This document shows positions 39,967-48,311 of a stretch of 64,000 bases of DNA, one piece after another. Under the pieces are notes generated by a model, which searched no databases, was not told the origin of the DNA, and saw nothing but the letters and a program-made list of their open reading frames with translations. Both the position numbers and the translations under genes were made by a program. Origin of the DNA: Clostridia bacterium (GTDB taxonomy: Bacteria; Bacillota; Limnochordia; DTU080; RSA5); assembly GCA_002919235.1 (NCBI GenBank), contig PKEX01000009.1:1-64000 (forward strand), read 5' to 3'. The first letter of the stretch is position 1; every line of letters begins with the position of its first letter.

Positions 39967-41175
39967 TCATGACGGCGGAAACCGCCCCTGCGCCGTCTCC
40001 TGCTCTTCCTGGCCGGTTCCCGGCCTCATGGCCAGCACCGGGATGAGGCTCAAGAGGGCGAGCACCGCGGCGGCCCGGTACACCCAGGCGACGCCGAGCG
40101 CCTCCAGCAGCACGCCGCCCAAGAGGCCGCCGCAGATGGTGGCGAGGCTCACGTGGACGGCCGACAGCACCCCCTGGCCCGTGGCCTTGAACCCCGCCGG
40201 CGTCTCGCGATACACCAGGGCCACGGCGGAGACGTAGTAGAGCCCGTATCCCAGCCCGTTCAAGAGCTGGATCGCAAAGACCGCCGGCATCGGCGGGGTG
40301 ATGGAGAGCAGTCCCCAGCGCAGGGCGTACGCCGCCGAGCTGGCCACTAGGAGGCGGCGGGGGCCGAACCGCCGCAAGAGCCGCTCTCCCAGGAGAAAGA
40401 AGGGAAACGCCGACACCACCGCGATCCAAAGGCCCGCTCCCGCCTCCACCGATCCTGCCCCGGCGCTCCGGGCGTAGACGGCGAAGTAGGACCACCCCAT
40501 CACCTGCGACGTCTGGGAGAGCAGGGCCGCGGCCAGGAAGATCCAAAGCGGCCGGCGGGTCCAAAGCTGCCGCAGGCGGTTCCAGGAAAGGCGTCCCCCG
40601 CTGCCGGGACCGGCCCCGGCCGTCTCCCGCCGGGGGCCCGCCCGGGCGATGAGAGCCAGCGAGAGAAAGAGCCACGCGCCTTGCCAGCCGAACATCGCCG
40701 CCGCGGGCGCCGCGTGAACCAGGGCGCCCACCGCCAGCTGCGAGACGGCGTTGCCGTACGAGCCGTAGAGGCGGATCCGGCCGAAGGCCTCGGCCCGGGA
40801 GCCCAGCGTGTGCAGCGCCAGGGAGTTGAGGAGCGGGTCGATGCCGTTGAAAAAGACGGCCCAACCCACCACCAGGGCGAAGAGCGCGGGGAACGACTGG
40901 CCCAGCGGCAGGAGCCAGCTGGCGGCTCCCGCGCCGGCCAGCGCCGCCACCAGGGCCCCGCGCACCCCCGTTCGCCCGTCGGCCAGCAGGCTCCAGAGCG
41001 GCTGTACCAGAAGCCCGATGACCGGGCCCACCGCCAGCAGCACCCCGATCTGCCGGCCCGAAAGCCCCAGCCCCGAGAAGTACCAGCTCAAGAAGGCCGC
41101 GACGCCCGCGTGCCCCAGGTAGTAGTTGAAGTAGGCCGCCTTGAGCCGGCGGCCTGCGGCAGGAAGATCCTCCAC
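39967..41175 (-). CDS. MFS transporter
   Basis: 402 aa, 12 TM, FNYYLGHAGVAAFLSWYFSGLGLSGRQIGVLLAVGPVIGLLVQPLWSLLAD. Confidence 0.88.
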   Translation of the reverse strand: MEDLPAAGRRLKAAYFNYYLGHAGVAAFLSWYFSGLGLSGRQIGVLLAVGPVIGLLVQPLWSLLADGRTGVRGALVAALAGAGAASWLLPLGQSFPALFALVVGWAVFFNGIDPLLNSLALHTLGSRAEAFGRIRLYGSYGNAVSQLAVGALVHAAPAAAMFGWQGAWLFLSLALIARAGPRRETAGAGPGSGGRLSWNRLRQLWTRRPLWIFLAAALLSQTSQVMGWSYFAVYARSAGAGSVEAGAGLWIAVVSAFPFFLLGERLLRRFGPRRLLVASSAAYALRWGLLSITPPMPAVFAIQLLNGLGYGLYYVSAVALVYRETPAGFKATGQGVLSAVHVSLATICGGLLGGVLLEALGVAWVYRAAAVLALLSLIPVLAMRPGTGQEEQETAQGRFPPS

Positions 41176-41300
41176 TGAGCCTCACCCCGGGCGGCAGCCG
41201 GATCCCCCGGCGCCCTGCCCCTCCATGACTATGCAGGGCGGCCCATCCGTGCCGCGCCGGAGCGCGCTCCATGCGAGAAGCGCGAGAAGCAGCGGGGAGA

Positions 41301-42587
41301 TTAGCGGAAATAGGCGCGGCCCAGGTTGAACACGAGGATCCCCGTGCCGGCGGCGAGCGCGATCACGCCGGGCACCAGCAGGGCGTCCAGCTGCCGCCAG
41401 AGCCCGGCGCCGGTGAGGAGCACGCCGGCGTTGTACACCCAGATCCCCACCCTGCCCAAGCGCTGCGACACCATCTGAAGAAAGCGGGTCTTCACTTCCT
41501 CCTTAGGCTTTCCCCAGTAGCGGTGGTGCCAGAGGAGAAACGGCAGGATCCGGTGGAGGTACCCGGCGACGCTGTTGGAGAGCCACCCGGCGGCGGCGAA
41601 CCAGCCGAAGAGGACCCACTCCCGCACTCCCTGCCCTCCGGCCAGGGCGGCCCCGGCCAGCCAGACGGCCAGCCCGGCCAGGTAGCCGTGGGCGGCCCGC
41701 ACCCCGGCCAGCGTGGCCGAGCGACGCTCCGGCGCCCGCCGCCCGTAGATCCCCCGGAGGTCGAAGACGAAGATCAGGTAGCCGGCGCCGATCAGGGCCA
41801 GCGAAGCGGGATGGTAGTACCCGGCCAGCGAGGCGATGAGGCCGCCGAAGATGCCGAGGCCCAGGAGCAGGGCGACTACGGCGGCGAGCCGCCCGCGTCC
41901 CGGATCGCTTCCCGTGCGGGTGAGGCCGAAAAAGGGCGCGAGCTCGTAGGCGACGCCCGGGATCAAGAGGCCGAACCAGCCCGCGGGGCCGAGGTACAGG
42001 TGAGACCCCATGACGGCCAGCCACGAACCGCTCAGCCAGCCGGTGATCCGGTTGATGGCCAGCAGCACGCCTACCACCGTCACCAGGAGCAGCGAAATCA
42101 GCGCCGGAGCGACGAAGCCCGTCATCACCGAGCGCCGCTGGGCTTTTCGCATCGCTCCCAGCACCGCAAGAGCAGCCAGCGCCACCCCGGCCGCGATGAG
42201 GCCGCCCCCGATGGCCACCGGCGTGAACGAAGCCCGGGCCATTCCCGCCGCCAGCAGGGCGAGGCCTGCGCCGTACGCCGCGAAGCTGGCGCGCGAAAAC
42301 CCGAGCCGCACCGGGAAGGCCACCTGCAAGGCCACCGGCGCGAGCTGCTGCCACGCTCCCAGGGCCACGGCCGTCCCCCATCCCAGGGCGTAGAGGTGAG
42401 CCAGCAGGACGACCCCGTGCTGCGCAAAGATGCCCTGCGCCAGAGGCCCCCGGGCAATCCACACCACCGCGGGGATCGCGGCGAAAGAGGCAAGACCCAC
42501 GGCGAACAGCCCACCGGTGAGCCACAAGGGGAGCAGCCGCTCGGGGCTCACCCGGATCCCGACGCCTGCTTCCGCTGCCTGCTTCAT
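41301..42587 (-). CDS. Polytopic membrane protein, heme-copper oxidase subunit I-like
   Basis: 428 aa; paired His in TM contexts: AQHGVVLLAHLYALGWGTAVALGAWQQLAPV, AVMGSHLYLGPAGWFGLLIPGVAYELAPFF, GYLHRILPFLLWHHRYWGK. Confidence 0.65.
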   Translation of the reverse strand: MKQAAEAGVGIRVSPERLLPLWLTGGLFAVGLASFAAIPAVVWIARGPLAQGIFAQHGVVLLAHLYALGWGTAVALGAWQQLAPVALQVAFPVRLGFSRASFAAYGAGLALLAAGMARASFTPVAIGGGLIAAGVALAALAVLGAMRKAQRRSVMTGFVAPALISLLLVTVVGVLLAINRITGWLSGSWLAVMGSHLYLGPAGWFGLLIPGVAYELAPFFGLTRTGSDPGRGRLAAVVALLLGLGIFGGLIASLAGYYHPASLALIGAGYLIFVFDLRGIYGRRAPERRSATLAGVRAAHGYLAGLAVWLAGAALAGGQGVREWVLFGWFAAAGWLSNSVAGYLHRILPFLLWHHRYWGKPKEEVKTRFLQMVSQRLGRVGIWVYNAGVLLTGAGLWRQLDALLVPGVIALAAGTGILVFNLGRAYFR

Positions 42588-42790
42588 GCTGCCACCGCCT
42601 TTCCGTTGGAGCCGCTGGAGGATCGTTGAGGCCCGGCGCCGCGCCCCGGTGCCCCCGGAACTTGCGCCGGCGGCGCCCTACGGAGGCGCCTTCCTGCATA
42701 GGGTTTGCCATGACGGGCCCGGGCTCCCGGCAGGGAAGCGCCGGCTTGGGCGGGACTTCAGCGCCCGCCGCCCGCCACGGAGGGAAGACG

Positions 42791-43888
42791 GTGACACGGC
42801 GCAAGCGCATGCAGCGACGCAGGGCGGGGCCGACGGCGCTGGCCGGCGCCTACGTCGGGAGCGTCATCGGCGCGGGTTTTGCTTCGGGCCGGGAGCACGC
42901 TGCCTTCTTTCTCCGCTTCGGAGCCGACGGCCTCTTAGGGCTGGCCGCGGCCGGGCTCATGTTCACCCTCTTCGGCGCGGGGCTGCTTCGCCTCGCCTGC
43001 CGCCGCCGGACCCAGTCCCACCTGGAGCTGCTCCGGGCGCTGGCGGCTCCCCGGGTCGCGGCGCTGTTCGACGCCCTGCTCACCGCCGCGCTCTTCGTGT
43101 CCCTGGCGGTGATGATCGCCGGCGCCGGAGCGCTGGTCCACGCCCGCTGGGGCGCGCCGGAACTGGCAGGCCGGCTGGGGATGGCCTTGCTGACGCTCGC
43201 TGTCGCCCTGCTCAGGGTGGACGCCATGCTCCGGGCCCACGCGGCGCTGGCGGCCGTCTTGGCTGCGCTCATCGCCGCGATGGGGATCTCCGCCCTTCCC
43301 CGGGCCCTTGAGAGCGGCTGGCCCCCGGCGCCGGTGGAACACGACTGGGTTCCCGGCCACTGGGCGGCCAGCGCTGTCCTCTACGGCGCCTACAACCTCG
43401 CGCTGACGCTCACCCTCTTCGGCGCTTTGGGCAGCGAAATCCAGGATGAAAGGGAGGCGGCCGCCGGCGGGGCCGCGGGCGGGGCGGTCCTCTTTCTCCT
43501 GGGGCTCTGCGTCTGCCTGGCCGTGGCCGCGTCGCTTCCGGGCGCCGGAGAACCGGCCGTTCGGGAGATCGGGGAGATCCCGGCGCTGCCCGCCGCGCGG
43601 CGGCTGGGGCCCTGGGCTGAAGGCGCCTATTCCGCGGCGGTGGGCCTCGCCATGCTCACGACCGCCGTATCCAGCGCCTACGCCTTGGCCAAGCGGCTGG
43701 CGGGCGCGAGCGGGCAGTACCGGGCCTGGGCGCTGGCGGCGGTGGGCGCGGCGCTTCCCCTGGCGGGCCTGGGCTTCGGCCGGCTCGTCGGCACGCTCTA
43801 TCCGGTCATCGGGTACGTGGGAATGGGCTGTCTCGGGCTTGCGGCGCTGCAGTGGGCGGGCGCCTCCAGGCGGAAAGGCCGGCGGTGA
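42791..43888 (+). CDS. YkvI family membrane protein
   Basis: 365 aa from GTG at 42791; LAGAYVGSVIGAGFASGREHAAFFLRFG N-terminus typical of YkvI-like proteins. Confidence 0.8.
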   Translation: MTRRKRMQRRRAGPTALAGAYVGSVIGAGFASGREHAAFFLRFGADGLLGLAAAGLMFTLFGAGLLRLACRRRTQSHLELLRALAAPRVAALFDALLTAALFVSLAVMIAGAGALVHARWGAPELAGRLGMALLTLAVALLRVDAMLRAHAALAAVLAALIAAMGISALPRALESGWPPAPVEHDWVPGHWAASAVLYGAYNLALTLTLFGALGSEIQDEREAAAGGAAGGAVLFLLGLCVCLAVAASLPGAGEPAVREIGEIPALPAARRLGPWAEGAYSAAVGLAMLTTAVSSAYALAKRLAGASGQYRAWALAAVGAALPLAGLGFGRLVGTLYPVIGYVGMGCLGLAALQWAGASRRKGRR

Positions 43889-43916
43889 ACAGGGCGGGCC
43901 AAAGGCGCGGGAGCCG

Positions 43917-44153
43917 TCACCGGTCGTCGCCCGCCGCCGGACCGCTTTTCCTCGTGGCCAGGTACACGAAGGCGCCGATCAGGGCGAAGCTGAGGGCGAT
44001 GAGAAACGGATTGAGGGGATCCTCGTCGCCGCCGTCAAAGCCGTGCGCCAGCGCCCGGGCGCCGGCGGAGCCGAGGATCGCAGCCGCCGCCGCCCACCCG
44101 CGGAAAGGCCGGATCCCGCACCGCTTCATCCACCGCCTTGCCTGTGCTGCCAC
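43917..44153 (-). CDS. Small membrane protein downstream of the CopD-cytochrome fusion
   Basis: 78 aa; MAAQARRWMKRCGIRPFRGWAAAAAILGSAGARALAHGFDGGDEDPLNPFLIALSFALIGAFVYLATRKSGPAAGDDR. Confidence 0.55.
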   Translation of the reverse strand: MAAQARRWMKRCGIRPFRGWAAAAAILGSAGARALAHGFDGGDEDPLNPFLIALSFALIGAFVYLATRKSGPAAGDDR

Positions 44154-44174
44154 GGGCGCTCCCCCCTGCCGTCG

Positions 44175-46028
44175 TCACCAAGAAGTTTCGCCGCCGCCCC
44201 CCGGATCCTCTTGCAGCGCGGGGGCGAAGTGCCGCAGGCTCCGGACGAAATGGATCACCGTCCAGCGCTCCTCCTCGCTGAGCACGTTCCCCAGAGCCGG
44301 CATGGCCGTCTGCTCGATGCCGTAGGTGATCCACCAAAAGATGTCGCCGTCGGTATGGTCGTCCACGTGATCGGCGGTGAGGTCCGCCGGGGGCGGGTCG
44401 AGGGATGCGGCGAGAACGCCGTCGCCCCTCCCTTCGGGGCCGTGGCACATGGCGCAGTGCTGCGCGTAGATGGCGGCGCCCTGCCGGACGGCTTCCAGCG
44501 TGTACGGGACCGGGTTGGGCACGTAGCGCGTGGGGATGGAGTCGGTGAGGGTGGTGCTGAGCAGGTGGTAGCCGCCCAGGGCCATCATGGCCAGGCCCAA
44601 GGGGATGGCGCTCAGGGCGAAGCGGCGGCGGTGCCCGCCTGCCACCGCCCAGATTCCCAGCGCCAGCAGGACCAGGCCCAGGGCCGTCACGAACCGCCGC
44701 CCCGGGGTGCGCACCGCGCCGGAGAGTTCCAGGCGGCGCACTCGCCCGGACATCATCGACCCGGCGGCGGCATCGAAAAGGAACTGCGTCGCCGCGGGCT
44801 CCTGCCCCGGTTCCTCTACCCGCACGGTCATCCGCCATTCGCCGTCCATGGGAAGGCGCGTCTCGGCCTCGTACCGCCCCGGGGCTACCCGCTGCGGCAC
44901 CAGGGGCCCGACGGCCATGCGGTGGCTAGTCATTTCCAAGAGCAGCTCCATCCGGGCGCCGTCGCCCGCAGGCTCCCCGTCGTCTCTCTGCACCAGAACG
45001 GATATGAACAGGCCGCCCGGCTCGTCGCGCGGGGCGAGCTCCACTGTGGTGGTGATCCCTTGGGCCGAGCGCACCCAGGTCCCGGCCAGGACAGTCCCCG
45101 GCGTGTCCGCCGGGGGCAGCGTGGTGAGGACGCCGGCGGCGATCAAGACGCCCGCCACCGCCGCGGCTTCCAGCTTCACGGCGGCGGCGAACCTGGCGGC
45201 GGCCCCGGCCAGGGCGGCGCGGTCCCGCCGCACCAGCCCGCGCCGAAGGGCCGGCGCGGCCACCATCAGGTTGTACCCCGCCGCCCCCACCCCGGCCAGG
45301 AAGAGCCCGATCTTCACGGCCAGCGACCGCCCGTAGGGGGTGCTGACCACGGCGTTCGCGTCGTACACGTGCAGGTAGGTAGCAAACGCGCCGGTGGCCA
45401 CCACCGCGCCCACGGCGATCAAGGCGGCGGTGGAAAACCGCTCGATCAGCACGTAGAGGAACCGGAATCCCTCAAGCCCGTCCCGGCCCGCTTCCCGGGG
45501 GGCGAACGCGGCGAGGTAGAACAGGCCCCCGCTCCAGATCCCCGACGCGAGGACGTGCACCATGTCGCTGACCAGGGGGACGAGGCCGGGCTTTGCCGCC
45601 GCGTGGCTCGCCCCGCTCACGGTGTAGACCAGGACCAGGGAAGCCAGCCCGCAGAGGGGCACGAAGACCCGGCGCCGCCCGCCGCCGGCGAGGAAAAAGA
45701 AGAGGCACCAGGCCAGCACGGCGGCGATCTTGGCTGCGGTCAAGCGGCCGTACTGGGTGCCGGTGAAAAAGAGGCGGACGAGCTCGAAATCGGTGAGCGG
45801 GAAGATCTGGGAGGCGGCCCGCAGGGCGTCGCCGATGCCCGAAGCGGCAAAGAGCAGGGCGCCCAGGGCCGCGGCGGGCCGCATGCGGCGCGCGAGGCCG
45901 TACGGGTGCCCGCCGCCCGGCGATCCCTCCCGGGCGGCAGGCCCCCAGATCCACCAAAGAAAGGCTGGCGCTGCCAGCAGCAGCGCCAGGGAGATGAAAT
46001 GGACTGCCTTAAGAAACGGGTACCACAC
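44175..46028 (-). CDS. copD: CopD-type copper transport membrane protein fused to a YtkA-like domain and a C-terminal cytochrome c
   Basis: 617 aa; CopD TM region, central beta domain (TSHRMAVGPLVPQRVAPGRYEAETRLPMDGEWRMTVRV), heme motif CAMCHGPEGRGDG with AMPALG axial Met region. Confidence 0.85.
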   Translation of the reverse strand: MWYPFLKAVHFISLALLLAAPAFLWWIWGPAAREGSPGGGHPYGLARRMRPAAALGALLFAASGIGDALRAASQIFPLTDFELVRLFFTGTQYGRLTAAKIAAVLAWCLFFFLAGGGRRRVFVPLCGLASLVLVYTVSGASHAAAKPGLVPLVSDMVHVLASGIWSGGLFYLAAFAPREAGRDGLEGFRFLYVLIERFSTAALIAVGAVVATGAFATYLHVYDANAVVSTPYGRSLAVKIGLFLAGVGAAGYNLMVAAPALRRGLVRRDRAALAGAAARFAAAVKLEAAAVAGVLIAAGVLTTLPPADTPGTVLAGTWVRSAQGITTTVELAPRDEPGGLFISVLVQRDDGEPAGDGARMELLLEMTSHRMAVGPLVPQRVAPGRYEAETRLPMDGEWRMTVRVEEPGQEPAATQFLFDAAAGSMMSGRVRRLELSGAVRTPGRRFVTALGLVLLALGIWAVAGGHRRRFALSAIPLGLAMMALGGYHLLSTTLTDSIPTRYVPNPVPYTLEAVRQGAAIYAQHCAMCHGPEGRGDGVLAASLDPPPADLTADHVDDHTDGDIFWWITYGIEQTAMPALGNVLSEEERWTVIHFVRSLRHFAPALQEDPGGGGETSW

Positions 46029-46482
46029 AGCCGTTCTGGCCTGCGTCTTCCCCTTGAGCCGCCCCGGCTCCCGGCAGCACCGTGAACCGGAACTCCCCGC
46101 GGGTCCGGTGCGTATCCACCGACAGCACTTCCCAGGTCACGGTGTACTCCCCGGGCCCTATGGGCAGGAGCGGCACGACCACGTGATCCGAAGCGCCTTT
46201 CGAAAGCTCAGAATTTCTCCACGCCTCTTGGTCGTCGACCCGCTGGCCAGCCGCGTCCCTCACCTCGAACCGGCTGAAGGCCCTCTCCACCGGCTCGGAG
46301 AACCAGAGGCACACGGCCTGGGGGACCGTCGAAAGCTCCGCCTGATCCGCGGGGAACGTCCGGGTCAAGCGGGCGTGCCCCAAAGCCTGCATCCCAAGGA
46401 CTGCCACCAGCGCGGCGGCCAGCACCATCGCCGCCAGCGTGCGCACCCTCCCCCTCCGGTGCGCGCTCCCTGCCTCGGACAT
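46009..46482 (-). CDS. copC: Copper resistance CopC domain protein
   Basis: 157 aa; signal peptide, GHARLTRTFPADQAELSTVPQAVCLWFSEPVERAFSRFEVRDAAG, GEYTVTWEVLSVDTHRTRGEFRFTV. Confidence 0.92.
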   Translation of the reverse strand: MSEAGSAHRRGRVRTLAAMVLAAALVAVLGMQALGHARLTRTFPADQAELSTVPQAVCLWFSEPVERAFSRFEVRDAAGQRVDDQEAWRNSELSKGASDHVVVPLLPIGPGEYTVTWEVLSVDTHRTRGEFRFTVLPGAGAAQGEDAGQNGCVVPVS

Positions 46483-46534
46483 CCATACCCCTCCTGTCGG
46501 AAGTTTTCGGCCGGTGCATTGATCATAGACCGCC

Positions 46535-46562
46535 CGACCGGGCTACTTCAATAGCCCGGTCG
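46535..46562. repeat. Perfect 11-bp stem-loop between copC and the NarL-type response regulator
   Basis: CGACCGGGCTA-CTTCAA-TAGCCCGGTCG. Confidence 0.7.
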
Positions 46563-46604
46563 ATCCAACCTCCCGGGGGCTGGATGGCCCTCTCGGGCTA
46601 TTCC

Positions 46605-47270
46605 TCATTCGGGTCCGAGGCCCTGCCGGATGGCATAGGTGGCCAGCTGCACCCGGTTCTTCAAATGCAGCTTGGCCAGGATGTTCTTCAGGTGGTTCTT
46701 CACCGTGTTCTCGGAGATGAACAGCTCTTCGGCGATCTCTTTGTTGCTCAGTCCCCTGGCCACGCAGCGCAGGATCTCGCACTCCCGCGGGCTCAGCTCG
46801 TCGGGATACGCCGTCTCCTCGCTGGCCGCCACCTTGAACTCCCGCAGGATGCGCCGGGCGATCTTCTTGGAGATGGGAGCCTCGCCGCGCACCACGGCGT
46901 GGAGGTATTCCGTCCACTCTTGCGAGGAGAGGTTCTTGAGAAGATACCCTTGGGCGCCCGCCCGGATGGCTTCAAAAAGGTCCTGCGCATCGTCGGAAAC
47001 CGTGACGATCACCACGCGGACGTGGGGCATCTCTTCTTTGATGATCCGCGTGGCGGCGAGCCCGTCCTGGCCGGGGAGGTTGATGTCCATCAACACCACG
47101 TCGGGGACCAGCTCCCGGGCCTTTTCCACCGCTTCGAACCCGTCGGACGCGCTGCCGACGACGGTGAAGACGGGATCCTCGCTGAGAATCGACTCGATCC
47201 CCCGCCGCGCCAGCGGATGATCGTCCACGATGAGGACGCGCACCTGATCCATTGTCTTCCCCTCCTTCAT
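46605..47270 (-). CDS. NarL/LuxR family response regulator
   Basis: 221 aa; receiver VRVLIVDDHPLARRGIESIL, VLMDINLPGQDG; LSPRECEILRCVARGLSNKEIAEELFISENTVKNHLKNILAKL. Confidence 0.95.
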   Translation of the reverse strand: MKEGKTMDQVRVLIVDDHPLARRGIESILSEDPVFTVVGSASDGFEAVEKARELVPDVVLMDINLPGQDGLAATRIIKEEMPHVRVVIVTVSDDAQDLFEAIRAGAQGYLLKNLSSQEWTEYLHAVVRGEAPISKKIARRILREFKVAASEETAYPDELSPRECEILRCVARGLSNKEIAEELFISENTVKNHLKNILAKLHLKNRVQLATYAIRQGLGPE

Positions 47271-48142
47271 TTGGATGCTGGGGCGCCGCCGCGACGGTGT
47301 ACCCGTATCCTCGCCCCCCTTCCCGGCGAGCTCTCCACGGAAAACTCGGCTCCGATCAACCTGGCCCGCTCCTGCATCATCCGGATGCCGAAGTGGCCTG
47401 CCGAAGCGGCCATCACCTCCTCCACCCGGAAACCGCGCCCGTCATCCGCCACCTCCAGCTCGCAGCCGCCCTCCGGCGTGAGGCGGAGGAGCACCCGCAC
47501 CTGAGAGGCGCCGGCATGGCGGCGGACGTTAAAGAGCGCCTCCTGGACGATGCGAAAGAGGTGAAACGCCTCCTCCACGCTGCTGGCATCCTGGCAGCCG
47601 CCCGGGGCGATGTCCAGCTTCAGGTGCACGGGGATCCCCGTCTCTTCCTCGAAATCCTCGACGTACTCCGCCAGTGCGGTCTCCAGGCGCCAGTCGTCGC
47701 CGGCGGCCGTTTTCAGGTCGTAAATGGTCTGCCGCACCCGGGTGTACACCTGGCTGGTCGCGTCCTTCGCGTCCTGGATCTCCCGGCGGGCGCCTTCGAG
47801 ATCCTGCTGCTCCAGGCACCGCTCCACCGTGTGGAGCTTGGTGTTGAGAAAAAAGAGCGATTGGCTCAGGCCGTCGTGCATCTCCCTGGCGATGCGGTCC
47901 CGCTCCTCCAGGAGCGCCGAGCGGCGCTGCTGCCGGGCCAGCTCCCGGCCGACGTCCTCCATGGCGTCGAAGAGGCGGTCGAGAATGAGGTACGTGACTG
48001 CCGCCACCAGGACGAAGGTGACGATATTTCCCAACGTCCCGCCCAGAACTTTTTCGAAGTAGGTGTGCCGCAGGGTTTCAAAGATCCCGGCGATCGTCCC
48101 CGGGACGATCGCCCCGAGCCAGCGCATCCTTGAGTATTCCAT
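47267..48142 (-). CDS. Sensor histidine kinase (NarX/DegS-type HisKA_3)
   Basis: 291 aa; LLEERDRIAREMHDGLSQSLFFLNTKL, VADDGRGF; 4-bp overlap with the response regulator. Confidence 0.93.
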   Translation of the reverse strand: MEYSRMRWLGAIVPGTIAGIFETLRHTYFEKVLGGTLGNIVTFVLVAAVTYLILDRLFDAMEDVGRELARQQRRSALLEERDRIAREMHDGLSQSLFFLNTKLHTVERCLEQQDLEGARREIQDAKDATSQVYTRVRQTIYDLKTAAGDDWRLETALAEYVEDFEEETGIPVHLKLDIAPGGCQDASSVEEAFHLFRIVQEALFNVRRHAGASQVRVLLRLTPEGGCELEVADDGRGFRVEEVMAASAGHFGIRMMQERARLIGAEFSVESSPGRGARIRVHRRGGAPASK

Positions 48143-48311
48143 GGCCGAGCCCCTGCCTTAGGTGGTACCCCGTCGTGTGCACCGCCGCCGGCAGTGCCGG
48201 GACCGGGCCGGCGCCAAAGGGGGTAGAGACGGGGCGCGGCCTCTCCTCCCGAGGCCGCGCCACGCTCCTTCCACACCTCCGTACGCCGCTGCCGTCCGCT
48301 GGTCCGCCGGA

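Noticed and set aside
43446-46085. 879-aa plus-strand ORF
   Set aside because: Overlaps YkvI out of frame and is antisense to the CopD-cytochrome fusion; no domain support.
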